From positions 4,092,194-4,156,193 of the forward strand of contig NZ_JAMOFV010000006.1 of NCBI RefSeq assembly GCF_023656515.1: 64,000 bases of DNA, read 5' to 3'. The stretch is from Clostridium swellfunianum (GTDB taxonomy: Bacteria; Bacillota; Clostridia; Clostridiales; Clostridiaceae). A program made the translations under genes and the position numbers. Of this stretch, positions 1 through 8,461 are shown piece after piece. The stretch's first letter is position 1. Every line of letters begins with the position of its first letter. The notes beneath the pieces were generated by a model. It had not been told where the DNA came from and ran no database searches. It was given only the letters and a program-made list of their open reading frames with translations.

Positions 1-400
1 TGCAAAAGCCTAAAGTCACCTCTTTTGCATTTCCATTGTCCACTGCAATAGCTACTATACAATCTAGCTTTAGCTTAAGAAGCGCTGACAAGTCTAATGC
101 TGAAAGAGCTGAAGTTCCATTAGGATGAGTATGAATGACTCTAACACCAGAAAGCTTTCTTTCTCTAATATCTATTAAAGGTATTTCAACAGTAGTACTG
201 TCACCAATAGCCACGCTTACTACTCTACCTTTTCTGTCAATTGCTATACTTACTTCTCTTCCAATCTGATTTGTAACTTCACAAAGCGCTGCTGAAAGTT
301 CCTCAATAAAAACACTTTGTTTAGGAATATTTAATTCATATAACCTCTCAAGTTTATCAAGGACGCTATTTCTAATTCCTTCTGTATTACCATAAATCAT
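1..400 (-). CDS. hflX: Probable GTPase HflX, N-terminal part (partial)
   Basis: The frame opens at ATG 400, with GGAG 8 bases upstream, and runs off the left edge after 133 codons, so the GTPase domain is not visible. The N-terminus (MIYGNTEGIRNSVLDKLERL) and the segment VSVAIGDSTTVEIP resemble, from memory, the long N-terminal extension of clostridial HflX, a ribosome-associated GTPase that rescues or splits stalled ribosomes. Residues 90-103 read HTHP, six residues, then SALD, which fits the HxHP-x6-SxxD metal signature of JAMM/RadC-like domains. A divergent promoter lies directly upstream, back to back with that of hpt. The HflX assignment rests only on this N-terminal part; another JAMM-domain protein remains possible. 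Confidence 0.68.
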   Translation of the reverse strand, partial: MIYGNTEGIRNSVLDKLERLYELNIPKQSVFIEELSAALCEVTNQIGREVSIAIDRKGRVVSVAIGDSTTVEIPLIDIRERKLSGVRVIHTHPNGTSALSALDLSALLKLKLDCIVAIAVDNGNAKEVTLGFC

Positions 401-421
401 AACATCAACTCCATTTTGTTT

Positions 422-450
422 ATTATATAAATGTAATGCTTTCCACTCAA
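422..450 (-). promoter_or_regulatory. Sigma-A type promoter for hflX
   Basis: On the minus strand TTGAGT (445-450) is followed after exactly 17 bases by TATAAT (422-427), about 20 bases upstream of the hflX start. It lies back to back with the hpt promoter; the two -35 elements are 10 bases apart. Confidence 0.65.
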
Positions 451-460
451 ATTAAAACTC

Positions 461-489
461 TTGACAACTTTCATATTATTTTATACTAT
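461..489 (+). promoter_or_regulatory. Sigma-A type promoter for hpt
   Basis: A perfect TTGACA (461-466), a 17-base spacer and TACTAT (484-489) precede hpt by about 40 bases. No riboswitch-like structure lies between promoter and gene. Confidence 0.75.
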
Positions 490-529
490 TTAAATAATAT
501 TGTAAATATCTACGGCTTGGAGGCTTACA

Positions 530-1054
530 ATGGAAAATAAAAAAAGAAATATACTCATAACTAAGGAACAAATAGAAAATAGAATAATAGAACTAGGTTG
601 TCAAATTTCTAAGGACTATGAAGGAAAAAACCTTTATGTTCTCTCACTTTTAAGAGGCAGCTTTATATATGCTGCTGATTTAGTTAGGCACATAGAAGTT
701 CCAACTAAAATAGGTTTTATGACAACATCAAGCTATGGACATAATGAGCAAAGTTCAGGCTCTGTTAAAGTTGTTAATGATATACCTGACAATATCGAAG
801 GCTACGACGTATTAGTTGTAGATGATATTGTGGATACAGGAATTACAATGCAGTTTGTTATGGATCATGTAAAAAACTTGGGTGCTAAAAGCGTTAAATC
901 TTGTGTTCTTTTAGATAAGCCTGAAAGAAGAAAAGTTCCTATAACTCCTGATTACTGCTGCTTTGAAATACCTGATGTTTTCGTTGTAGGCTACGGCTTA
1001 AACTATGGAGACCATTACAGAAACATTCCCTACGTTTTCAATTGGGAAGATTAA
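530..1054 (+). CDS. hpt: Hypoxanthine phosphoribosyltransferase
   Basis: Cytosolic purine-salvage enzyme that converts hypoxanthine (and usually guanine) plus PRPP to IMP or GMP. The 174-residue protein has the usual family length. The PRPP-binding loop reads VLVVDDIVDTGITM (about residues 94-107), and the family signature LLRGSF is near residue 41. ATG 530 is preceded by GGAGG (519-523). The gene is monocistronic: it has its own promoter and is closed by a hairpin terminator at 1069. It diverges from hflX. Confidence 0.95.
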   Translation: MENKKRNILITKEQIENRIIELGCQISKDYEGKNLYVLSLLRGSFIYAADLVRHIEVPTKIGFMTTSSYGHNEQSSGSVKVVNDIPDNIEGYDVLVVDDIVDTGITMQFVMDHVKNLGAKSVKSCVLLDKPERRKVPITPDYCCFEIPDVFVVGYGLNYGDHYRNIPYVFNWED

Positions 1055-1068
1055 TTCTTATAATATTA

Positions 1069-1098
1069 AAATCTGCCAAAACTTAGGCAGATTTTTTT
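1069..1098 (+). terminator. Rho-independent terminator of hpt
   Basis: Stem AAATCTGCC (1069-1077) pairs with GGCAGATTT (1086-1094) around an 8-base loop and is followed by a T run. Confidence 0.85.
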
Positions 1099-1145
1099 AT
1101 TTCGTATTTATTTTAGCGTTATATGAAGATTTTATACCATTTTTA

Positions 1146-1817
1146 TTAATTAGTACCACTAGTATTTATCTTGGTTCCAGCTTTATCCAAATCTAAATTG
1201 ATAGATGTATCTGGTACTTTTCCAATTATTATAGTCTCTGCTATTGGAACTTCGCTTTTTACTTCTATATCATCGTTTTTCATAGGTATTATAATTCTCA
1301 GCTTGGCATACACCTGCACGTAAATCTTATGCCTAGTTTGATTTATGCCAGCACTTTCGAACTCTGACTGATATCTTGTTTCTATGTACCCTATAGGCTC
1401 CATATTTACCCCTACGCTTGGCCCAATTGAAGCCAATATATTATTCTGAAGAATATATCCAATTGGAACCTTTATTCCATGAGAGCCTAATTTTTTAAGT
1501 TCCTTCTGAGAGTTTAAAGCCACATCATTTGCAATTTTATTCATTTTTAAGGTATCTGCCTTAAGAAGAGTTATGTTTCCTTCTCTATCTTTTTCAACGT
1601 TTATCACATCTTCATACTTAAATTGCTTTGAATACTCATTAAGTACAGCAGTATTTATTATTTCCATAGATTTTGCTCTCATTTCTGCATTTGCAACAGC
1701 TATTACAGTAGGAGTTATTACTTTATCTAATGTGTAAATAAAAACATTAAACATTAATAAAAGTACTGTAACAAAAAAAACAATTTTAAATTTAGTTTTA
1801 CCTTTAATAATATCCAT
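1146..1817 (-). CDS. yunB: Sporulation protein YunB
   Basis: A 223-residue protein with one N-terminal membrane segment (about residues 11-30) and an extracytoplasmic remainder, matching the YunB family, a mother-cell sporulation protein of unresolved biochemical role. The region around GIKVPIGYI and the closing SEVPIAETIIIGKVPDTSI segment are the recognisable family parts. ATG 1817 has AAGGAG directly against it with no spacer, which is unusual. A mini-frame (ATG AAG AAA GGA GAT GGA TAT TAT TAA) overlaps the start and could couple translation, or the true start may lie slightly downstream. No clear sigma-E promoter was identified upstream. The gene faces hpt tail to tail. Confidence 0.85.
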   Translation of the reverse strand: MDIIKGKTKFKIVFFVTVLLLMFNVFIYTLDKVITPTVIAVANAEMRAKSMEIINTAVLNEYSKQFKYEDVINVEKDREGNITLLKADTLKMNKIANDVALNSQKELKKLGSHGIKVPIGYILQNNILASIGPSVGVNMEPIGYIETRYQSEFESAGINQTRHKIYVQVYAKLRIIIPMKNDDIEVKSEVPIAETIIIGKVPDTSINLDLDKAGTKINTSGTN

Positions 1818-2125
1818 CTCCTTTCTTCATGATTTCTCTTCCCTTCTGATGCAATCATTAGTATAATTTATTGTATATCCAGCTATTTTAAAACCGAAGC
1901 ATGAATAATTTTTTATTTTATGGAAATATTTGTAATGTAGTAATATTTGTATAATCTAAAGCATAAATATATGATAAAATTATAAATAGGACAAGTTTTT
2001 ATAAACTACTTAAGAGTTCTACTACCTCCTTCTACCTAATTATTGTACAACCCATAAGATTTACTTATTTAAAAAGGTTGTTGATAATATAGATATTATA
2101 GGAGGCATTAAAGGAGGATTAACCT
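1818..2125. other. Divergent intergenic region, yunB / class A PBP
   Basis: This 308-base AT-rich stretch contains no convincing gene. Approaching the PBP gene it carries CCTCCTT (2025-2031), complementary to the gene's AAGGAGG (2111-2117). It also has an ACAACC (2047-2052) / GGTTGT (2077-2082) inverted repeat. A TATAAT at 1950-1955 has a TTGTAA only 14 bases upstream, so the promoter assignment is weak. Confidence 0.4.
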
Positions 2126-4633
2126 ATGGAAGATGAAAAGAGTATAAATAAAAAACAAAAAAAGAAAAAGAAAAAGAAAAAAGGCTGGAAAATATTTAGA
2201 ATAGTAATGCTTTCTATTTTAGGATTGATGGTTTTAGCTGGAGTAGCTGGCTTTGGTGTTGCTCTTGCTATTGTAAAAACCGCTCCGCCTCTAGACGTAA
2301 AAGCTATCTTGACGCTAAATGAGCCTTCTACTATATATGATAAAGATGAAAAATATATGGATGATGTTAACACAGATGAAAAAAGAGATATAGTTTCTAT
2401 AAAGGATTTACCACCGTATCTTCCTAAAGCTTTTGTAAACATCGAAGATGAACGATTCGAATCTCATAATGGAATTGATATCAAAAGAATAGCTGGTGTG
2501 ATTTACCTAGATGTAAAAAGTGTTCTTCAAGGAAAAAGAGGGATGCAGGGGGCTTCTACCATTACTCAACAGCTTGTGAGAAATACTATGCTTACTGATA
2601 TAACTAAAGAGAAAAACTTTGTAGAATCTGCTACAAGAAAAATAAGAGAAATGTATCTAGCTACTGAGTTGGAAAAACAACTAAAAAAAGATCAAATACT
2701 TGAAGCCTACATGAATACTATTCCCTTTGGAAGTACTGTGCATGGGGTTCAGGCTGCAGCAACTTATTATTTCAACAAGCCTATAAAGGAACTTACTATA
2801 GCACAAGCTGCCTATTTAGCTGGTGTACCTCAAGCTCCAGGCATATATAACGCTCATCTTGAGTCTGCAAAGAAGAATCCTACACCATACTTAAATAGAA
2901 CTAAGATGGTATTAAATGCCATGTATAAGAATAAAGCTATAACAGAGGAAGAATATAATACTGCTTTAAGCGAGGTAGTCCCTGAAAAGCTGGCCTTTGA
3001 TAAGCCTGCTAGCAGCACCACCAACAGATTAAATTATGAATGGTTTTCTTTGCCTGCTATTCAACAGGTGAAAAAAGACCTTCAAGTTCAATATAAATAT
3101 AGCGAATCAGAAATAAATAATCTGCTTATGTATGGTGGGCTTAAAATATATACTACAATGGACAGAGTACTTCAGGATGAAACTCAAAAAATAATAAACG
3201 ATGACAAAAATATAGGTGTTAAGGAGGCTCAAGCTTCTGGAGTTATAATGGATTATCACACAGGAGAAGTTAAGGCTATCGTTGGCGGTAGAGGTGAGCA
3301 GCCTGCACGTTCCTATAATAGAGCTGCAAGCAATGGAAGCAGTGCTTTCCCAAGGCCACTAGGCTCTACAATCAAGCCGCTTACAGTATATGCTGCTGCT
3401 ATTGATTCTAAACAAGCTACAGCTGCAACTGTTGTTGAAGATTCACCAATAACCCCACAGATAAAAAAGGCTTGGTCTTGGGGTGACTATGATCCAAAAA
3501 ACTCGCCTAATGTGTATAGAGGTTATGTAACACTAAGGGAAGCTATTAAACACTCAATAAACGTAGTTGCAGTTAAACAAGAATTTAATATGAATATAAA
3601 AACCGGTATATCCTATGGTGAGAAATTTGGAGTTAATTTTACTACTGATGATAAAAGTGCTATAGCAGCTATAGCTCTTGGTGAAAGTTATGGTTATAAT
3701 TCCCCGCTTACAATGGCTGCAGCATATGGAGCTTTTGGTAACAGTGGAGTGTATACCAAGCCAAGATTATATACAAAAGTTGTGGATAGAAATGGATTAA
3801 CTATACTTGAAAGCAAGGTTGAAACTAATAAAGTATTAACGCCTCAAAGTGCTTATATAATGTATGACATGCTTAAGGAACCAGTTAACGGTGGAACAGG
3901 AAGCCGTGCAAGATTTAGTCCTATGGCTGCCGGAAAAACTGGTACTACAGGTGATAATAAGGACGTATGGTTTAGCGGTCTTACTCCATATCTTTCAGCT
4001 TCAGTTTGGATAGGGTTTGATACCCCAGCAGTTCTAAGAGGCATAAGCAGTGGTACCACTGCAGCACTATGGGGTAAAATTATGGCAGTAGCTCATAAGG
4101 ACCTGCCTGTTAAGGATATAGAAAAGCCTTCAGGAATTGTTCAAGTAGCAGTTTGCAGAGAATCTGGCAAGCTTCCTACTGACCTTTGTTCTAAGGATTC
4201 TGAAGGAAGTCAAGTTTATACTGAAATGTTTATAGCAGGTACACAGCCAACAACTTTATGTGATGTACATGAGGAAGTAGAAATAAATAAGGCAAATGGA
4301 AAACTGGCAACCGAAAATACTCCTAAGGATTTAATAGAAAAAAGAGTATTTATTAAAAGAGATTATAAGCCATCAGCTAAACTACAGGATGAATCCAAGG
4401 TTGCTCCTACTGAAGTTGATGATACTAAAGCAGCACCTCCTCCTGTAAATACTACACCTGACCCAAATCAGCCAACTGTGCCTAATACTGGCACTACACC
4501 TCCACCAGGAACTAATCCTTCCTCACCGGATACTACTGGTGGCGGCAATAAGGATAATAACAAGAATAATGGTACCGACAAAACTGATGCTAACAACAAT
4601 TCAGATAGTACTACCAAACCTAAATCAAATTAA
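2126..4633 (+). CDS. Class A penicillin-binding protein (PBP1A family)
   Basis: Bifunctional peptidoglycan synthase of 835 residues, anchored in the membrane with its catalytic part outside. A very lysine-rich cytoplasmic tail (residues 9-19) precedes one membrane segment (about 24-50). The GT51 transglycosylase domain follows, with the EDER..H..D motif (catalytic Glu near 107) and QGASTITQQLVRN (about 141-153). The transpeptidase domain has the nucleophile in GSTIKP (Ser414), SIN (477-479) and KTG (604-606). The C-terminal 100 residues are low-complexity Pro/Thr/Asn, typical of clostridial PBP1A. ATG 2126 has AAGGAGG at 2111-2117. The gene is single and ends at a shared bidirectional terminator. 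Confidence 0.95.
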   Translation: MEDEKSINKKQKKKKKKKKGWKIFRIVMLSILGLMVLAGVAGFGVALAIVKTAPPLDVKAILTLNEPSTIYDKDEKYMDDVNTDEKRDIVSIKDLPPYLPKAFVNIEDERFESHNGIDIKRIAGVIYLDVKSVLQGKRGMQGASTITQQLVRNTMLTDITKEKNFVESATRKIREMYLATELEKQLKKDQILEAYMNTIPFGSTVHGVQAAATYYFNKPIKELTIAQAAYLAGVPQAPGIYNAHLESAKKNPTPYLNRTKMVLNAMYKNKAITEEEYNTALSEVVPEKLAFDKPASSTTNRLNYEWFSLPAIQQVKKDLQVQYKYSESEINNLLMYGGLKIYTTMDRVLQDETQKIINDDKNIGVKEAQASGVIMDYHTGEVKAIVGGRGEQPARSYNRAASNGSSAFPRPLGSTIKPLTVYAAAIDSKQATAATVVEDSPITPQIKKAWSWGDYDPKNSPNVYRGYVTLREAIKHSINVVAVKQEFNMNIKTGISYGEKFGVNFTTDDKSAIAAIALGESYGYNSPLTMAAAYGAFGNSGVYTKPRLYTKVVDRNGLTILESKVETNKVLTPQSAYIMYDMLKEPVNGGTGSRARFSPMAAGKTGTTGDNKDVWFSGLTPYLSASVWIGFDTPAVLRGISSGTTAALWGKIMAVAHKDLPVKDIEKPSGIVQVAVCRESGKLPTDLCSKDSEGSQVYTEMFIAGTQPTTLCDVHEEVEINKANGKLATENTPKDLIEKRVFIKRDYKPSAKLQDESKVAPTEVDDTKAAPPPVNTTPDPNQPTVPNTGTTPPPGTNPSSPDTTGGGNKDNNKNNGTDKTDANNNSDSTTKPKSN

Positions 4634-4657
4634 ACTTAATAATAAATTCTTTACTAT

Positions 4658-4694
4658 AATATAAAAGGAAGTGACTTTCACTTCCTTTTATATT
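4658..4694. terminator. Bidirectional terminator between the PBP gene and the spoVA operon
   Basis: A perfect 17-bp stem (4658-4674 with 4678-4694) closes a 3-base loop, with A/T-rich flanks on both sides. It can serve both convergent genes. Confidence 0.85.
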
Positions 4695-4696
4695 TA

Positions 4697-5275
4697 TCAT
4701 GAGAAATCTGTTAATTCTTTATTGTAATTCTCTAATATTTGCTCCATGGCCTTTGTAATAATTGGAGCGCCAATAATGATATTATCTTTACCATCCATTT
4801 TTCCGGGATCCCCAATTCCAACTATGTACTTAACATCTGAATTTGAAAGCATATTCACAGTATCACCTTTAAGTACACGATTATTTTTAACATTTCCGTA
4901 CTTGTCTACAGCTTTATATACTTTGGTTCCATATTTATCAATGGAACAGTCAACAGTCACTCCTTTAGCTCTTGCGGTATTAGAAGCCACAGCAATAATT
5001 CCTAGTACCTCTATCTCTTCGTCCTTCATTATTTTAGACATAGCCTTTTCTCCCCATCCCATCCCTATATCTCCTCTATCATCAACCATTACTACAACAG
5101 GGTCATATTTAGCCATCTTAATGAGTTCGATTATCTTTTCACCGCTTAATACTGTAGGATTTCCAGCTGACATAGATATACACCTGCCACCTATGTTTCT
5201 TGCCGCCTCTTCAACAGCTTTTTTAGCTATATCATCTCCATCAGTAACTATAATCACCCGTCTCCTCAAAAGCAT
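4697..5275 (-). CDS. Stage V sporulation protein AE-like (SpoVAEa type)
   Basis: A 192-residue soluble protein of the family annotated as SpoVAE N-terminal or SpoVAEa, the last gene of clostridial spoVA operons. These operons encode the forespore membrane system for dipicolinic acid movement. It is recognised by RRRVIIVTDGD, GGRCISMSAGNPT and IVGIGDPGKMDG. I start it at ATG 5275, which overlaps the spoVAE stop codon (TGATG). The AAGGAG (5278-5283) is only 2 bases from this ATG. A GTG at 5278 lies within the AAGGAG itself and is less likely. A start a few codons further on cannot be excluded. Confidence 0.85.
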   Translation of the reverse strand: MLLRRRVIIVTDGDDIAKKAVEEAARNIGGRCISMSAGNPTVLSGEKIIELIKMAKYDPVVVMVDDRGDIGMGWGEKAMSKIMKDEEIEVLGIIAVASNTARAKGVTVDCSIDKYGTKVYKAVDKYGNVKNNRVLKGDTVNMLSNSDVKYIVGIGDPGKMDGKDNIIIGAPIITKAMEQILENYNKELTDFS

Positions 5276-5631
5276 CACTCCTTAGTTTTGGGATTAAATA
5301 GCACAGCCATGATGTATCCAAAAATTATAGCTGCAGTAATACCTCCAGCTGTACCTTTAATACCACCAGTAAATGCTCCAAGAAGCCCGACTTTATCAAC
5401 TTCTTTAATGACACCCTTTGCCAAGGCATAACCAAAGCCAGGAAGAGGAACAGTAGCTCCTGCCTTACCAAAGTCTACTAATGGCTGATAGACCTTTAAA
5501 GCCCCTAGAACTGTTCCTAAGGTAACAAAACTAACAAGTATTCTAGCAGGTGTTAGCTTAGTCTTATCTATTAAAATCTGTGCTATCACGCATATAGCAC
5601 CTCCAACAATAAATGCATTTACATATTCCAT
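5275..5631 (-). CDS. spoVAE: Stage V sporulation protein AE
   Basis: A 118-residue, strongly hydrophobic protein with about three to four membrane segments, the usual size for SpoVAE. The conserved GATVPLPGFGYALAKGV segment in the middle is characteristic. It is part of the SpoVA complex of the inner forespore membrane, used for Ca-dipicolinate uptake in sporulation and release in germination. It sits between spoVAD (39-base gap) and the SpoVAEa-type gene (1-base overlap), so the set is almost certainly co-transcribed. Confidence 0.93.
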   Translation of the reverse strand: MEYVNAFIVGGAICVIAQILIDKTKLTPARILVSFVTLGTVLGALKVYQPLVDFGKAGATVPLPGFGYALAKGVIKEVDKVGLLGAFTGGIKGTAGGITAAIIFGYIMAVLFNPKTKE

Positions 5632-5670
5632 TAGTTTATCTGTCCCTTCTTTTAAGTATAGAAGTTAATT

Positions 5671-6681
5671 CTATACCATTTCTACTGCAACTGCATGAGC
5701 AATTCCTGGTATAGTTAACCCCTGAAAACATGATGTGGAACTTAGAAGAGCACCAGTAGAAACTAAAAGCACTCTTTTTAAATTACCCTTAAGCATATTC
5801 TTATAAATATAACCGCAATCTACAACAGCTGAACACCCGCAACCACTGCCTCCTGCGTTTGTTTTTTGTCTTTCATGATCGAAGATTTCATCGCCGCAGT
5901 CTATATAGTTTTTACTAATATCATAGCCGTATTCCTTTAAAAGCTCGGTAGTTATTTTTTTACCAACAGTCCCAAGGTCTCCTGTGACTATAAGATCATA
6001 ATAATCACCAGATCTTTCTGTATCTTTTAAATGCTGTGCTATAGTATCCACTGCTGCAGGTGCCATAGCTTCTCCCATATTGTTTACATCATTTACTCCA
6101 TAGTCTTTAACTTTTCCCATGGTAACATAAGTGACTGATGGATAATTCCCCTCTTTTCCAAGTATCATAGCCCCAGAACCTGTAACTGTCCACTGAGCAG
6201 TTGGTACTCTCTGGTTTCCATACTCAAGTGGTGTTCTAAATTGCCTCTCTGCAGATGAAAAGTGTGATGATGTTGCAGCTACTGCATAATTTGCATAACC
6301 TCCATCTATCATTATTGAAGCCATAGCTAAAGATTCTGTCATAGTGGAACAAGCTCCATACATTCCTACAAATGGAATGTCCATATCTTTTGCTGCAAAA
6401 CAAGATGAGGTTAACTGGTTTAAAAGATCCCCTGCAAAAAGATAATCAATATCCTTTTCTGTCAAATTTGCCTTTCTTATCCCCTCGTTTATTGCTAGAT
6501 ACATCATGCTGCTTTCAGCTTTTTCATAGGTATCCTTTCCGTTTAAATCATCCTCAAGTATTATATCAAAATAGTCTTTTAAAGGCCCCTGACCTTCCTT
6601 TGGACCAACTATACTAGCTGTCGAGATTATTTTAGGTCTGCTGTCAGTTCTAACAGTTTGTTTACCAACCCTCTTGTTCAA
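5671..6681 (-). CDS. spoVAD: Stage V sporulation protein AD
   Basis: A 336-residue soluble protein with a thiolase/KAS-III-like fold, the dipicolinate-binding component of the SpoVA system. Recognisable segments are FVGMYGACSTMTESLA, RQFRTPLEYGNQR and a GGSGCGCSA stretch near residue 275. It starts at TTG 6681; AGGTGA ends 6 bases upstream and no ATG is suitably placed. The TTG lies only 10 bases after the spoVAC stop, which implies coupled translation. The length matches the family, with no sign of disruption. Confidence 0.95.
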   Translation of the reverse strand: MNKRVGKQTVRTDSRPKIISTASIVGPKEGQGPLKDYFDIILEDDLNGKDTYEKAESSMMYLAINEGIRKANLTEKDIDYLFAGDLLNQLTSSCFAAKDMDIPFVGMYGACSTMTESLAMASIMIDGGYANYAVAATSSHFSSAERQFRTPLEYGNQRVPTAQWTVTGSGAMILGKEGNYPSVTYVTMGKVKDYGVNDVNNMGEAMAPAAVDTIAQHLKDTERSGDYYDLIVTGDLGTVGKKITTELLKEYGYDISKNYIDCGDEIFDHERQKTNAGGSGCGCSAVVDCGYIYKNMLKGNLKRVLLVSTGALLSSTSCFQGLTIPGIAHAVAVEMV

Positions 6682-6691
6682 TTATTATCAC

Positions 6692-7141
6692 CTACTTAAA
6701 TAGATAGTATATTATTCCCACAACCACAGAAGATCCAATTCCATAAACTAAAACCGGACCTGCGATAACAAACATTTTAGCACCTACTCCAAAAATGAAC
6801 CCCTCTTTTTTAAACTCCATAGCTGGGGATACAATTGAATTTGCAAAACCAGTTATAGGAACCAAGCTTCCTGCGCCTGCATAAGATGCTATTTTGTCAT
6901 ATAATCCTATTCCTGTAAGAAAAGCTCCTAAGAAAACCATAATTATAGAAACCCAGCTGGAAACATCTTCTTTAGGAAGTCCTATTCTTGTTAAAGAACT
7001 GTTAAAAAATTGACCTATATCGCAAAGTATTCCTCCGACTATGAAAGCTCTGATGCAATTTCTTAAAAGATGCGATTTAGGTCTGGCTTCTGAGGATATA
7101 GTCTTAAATTTCTGTTTTACTCTTTCTTCTTTATTGCTCAT
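6692..7141 (-). CDS. spoVAC: Stage V sporulation protein AC
   Basis: A 149-residue membrane protein with about four hydrophobic segments. It is recognised as SpoVAC by its hydrophilic N-terminus followed by AFIVGGILCDIGQ and GSLVPITGFANSIVSPAMEFKKEG (quoted here in part). Family members behave as a mechanosensitive, dipicolinate-permeable channel of the forespore inner membrane. It is the first gene of the spoVA set, 114 bases after sigF and separated from it by a hairpin. In related organisms spoVA is read by sigma-G RNA polymerase; I did not find a convincing sigma-G promoter here. Confidence 0.94.
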   Translation of the reverse strand: MSNKEERVKQKFKTISSEARPKSHLLRNCIRAFIVGGILCDIGQFFNSSLTRIGLPKEDVSSWVSIIMVFLGAFLTGIGLYDKIASYAGAGSLVPITGFANSIVSPAMEFKKEGFIFGVGAKMFVIAGPVLVYGIGSSVVVGIIYYLFK

Positions 7142-7227
7142 CTATGCCACATCCTTATTTTATAAAACTATATTTTCAAAAATTATTTTATGCAAATTAT
7201 AATTTGTTATTCAGTTTCCAGAAAATC

Positions 7228-7261
7228 AAAAGGATAGGACACATTAACATGCATCCTATCC
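7228..7261 (-). terminator. Terminator after sigF
   Basis: On the minus strand GGATAGGA, a 14-base loop and TCCTATCC are followed by TTTTGATTTT. The stem overlaps the sigF stop codon. It may attenuate read-through from spoIIA into spoVA. Confidence 0.65.
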
Positions 7262-8008
7262 ACTCAATCTTTCCTTCATTAATTTTAAAACCTTTTTTTC
7301 TATTCTAGACACTTGTACCTGGCTAATACCAAGCATTTTTGCTACTTGAACCTGAGTTTTATCCTTGAAATATCTGAGCATTATAATCTGCCTTGATTTG
7401 TTATCTAAATTGCTTAGAGCTTCTTTTAAAGCAAGTTTGTCTACCAATTCATTGTCTTCTTCAGCATTTTCACTAAGTTTGTCTATTAAAAGTACAGGAG
7501 ATCCATCATCCTGATGTATTGTATCGTACAAATACTGAAGACTACTTGCTGATTCCAACGCAAATACTATTTCTTCAGTGCTTATGCCTGAATATGCTGA
7601 AAGCTCTTCAATTGTTGGGTCTCTATCCAACTTTTTAGTTAAAGCTTCCTTATCATAATGAAGCTTTCTAGCAATATTTTTAACGCTTCTGCTAACCTTA
7701 ATTATTCCATCATCTCTTATGAATCTTTTTATTTCTCCCATAATCATAGGTACCGCATAAGTAGAAAACTTCACATTAAAGCTTGCATCAAAATTATTTA
7801 CAGCTTTCACTAGCCCCATAGATCCAATTTGAAATATATCCTCATATTCATAGCCTCTGTTTAAAAATTTTTTACTGACAGCGGAAACGAGAGGAAGATT
7901 AAGCTCTATTAATTTATCTAGAGCATATTTATCTCCATCCCTGGCTCGTCTTATGAGCTCAAGATTATCTTGGTAATTATAATCTCTTTTTAGAATTTCT
8001 TCATCCAT
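7256..8008 (-). CDS. sigF: RNA polymerase sporulation sigma factor SigF
   Basis: The first forespore-specific sigma factor, held inactive by SpoIIAB until asymmetric division. The 250-residue protein has sigma-70 region 2 (GYEYEDIFQIGSMGLVKAV and FSTYAVPMIMGEIKRFIRDD), region 3, and a region 4 helix-turn-helix (TQVQVAKMLGISQVQVSRIE). I start it at ATG 8008, preceded by AGGTGAGG. An upstream in-frame GTG at 8017 directly abuts the spoIIAB stop and has no ribosome binding site of its own. It is the third gene of spoIIAA-spoIIAB-sigF, in the canonical order. Confidence 0.96.
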   Translation of the reverse strand: MDEEILKRDYNYQDNLELIRRARDGDKYALDKLIELNLPLVSAVSKKFLNRGYEYEDIFQIGSMGLVKAVNNFDASFNVKFSTYAVPMIMGEIKRFIRDDGIIKVSRSVKNIARKLHYDKEALTKKLDRDPTIEELSAYSGISTEEIVFALESASSLQYLYDTIHQDDGSPVLLIDKLSENAEEDNELVDKLALKEALSNLDNKSRQIIMLRYFKDKTQVQVAKMLGISQVQVSRIEKKVLKLMKERLSG

Positions 8009-8017
8009 AATCCTCAC

Positions 8018-8446
8018 CTAACTTAATGACTTAAAAACTTTTTTCATTATTATATAAGTTCCATTATTACTTTCAGATTTAACTTCCAAGCTATCCATAA
8101 AAGTTTCCATTACTGTAAAGCCCATACCAGATCTTTCAAGATCTGGTCTTGAAGTGTATAAAGGCTGCATTGCGAGTTCAATATTGTCTATTCCTATACC
8201 TTTATCTCCAACTATTATAGTAAGCTCATTTCCCTTTATCATAGCCTCAATAGATACAACACCTTCCTGTCCACCATAACCGTGAATTATAGAATTTGTA
8301 ACGGCTTCAGAAACAGCTGTTTTAACATCAGTAATCTCTTCAATTGTAGGATCAAGTTGAGAAACAAAGGCTGCTACAGCTACTCTTGCAAAGCCTTCGT
8401 TTTGAGATTTGCTTGCGAATTCTATTTTTATAATGTTATCGTACAT
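8018..8446 (-). CDS. spoIIAB: Anti-sigma F factor SpoIIAB
   Basis: A 142-residue GHKL-type serine kinase and anti-sigma factor. It binds SigF and phosphorylates SpoIIAA. The ATP-binding N box is [11 protein letters not shown], the G1 box is [10 protein letters not shown], and the G2 region is [12 protein letters not shown]. The stop codon is 9 bases from the sigF ATG. The start is ATG 8446 behind GGGGGG. Confidence 0.96.
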   Translation of the reverse strand: MYDNIIKIEFASKSQNEGFARVAVAAFVSQLDPTIEEITDVKTAVSEAVTNSIIHGYGGQEGVVSIEAMIKGNELTIIVGDKGIGIDNIELAMQPLYTSRPDLERSGMGFTVMETFMDSLEVKSESNNGTYIIMKKVFKSLS

Positions 8447-8461
8447 TTTTATCCCCCCACA

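Noticed and set aside
1005-1196. A 63-codon plus-strand frame spanning the end of hpt and the hpt terminator
   Set aside because: It overlaps hpt in another frame, reads through a strong terminator and lacks a ribosome binding site.
2119-2442. Minus-strand frame opposite the start of the PBP gene
   Set aside because: It is the antisense image of the lysine-rich N-terminus (a run of Phe) and has no homologous features or binding site.
7186-7213. TGAATA and CATAAAA upstream of spoVAC as a sigma-G promoter
   Set aside because: The spacer is 15 bases rather than 17-18, and the -10 element misses the final TA. It is too weak to list.
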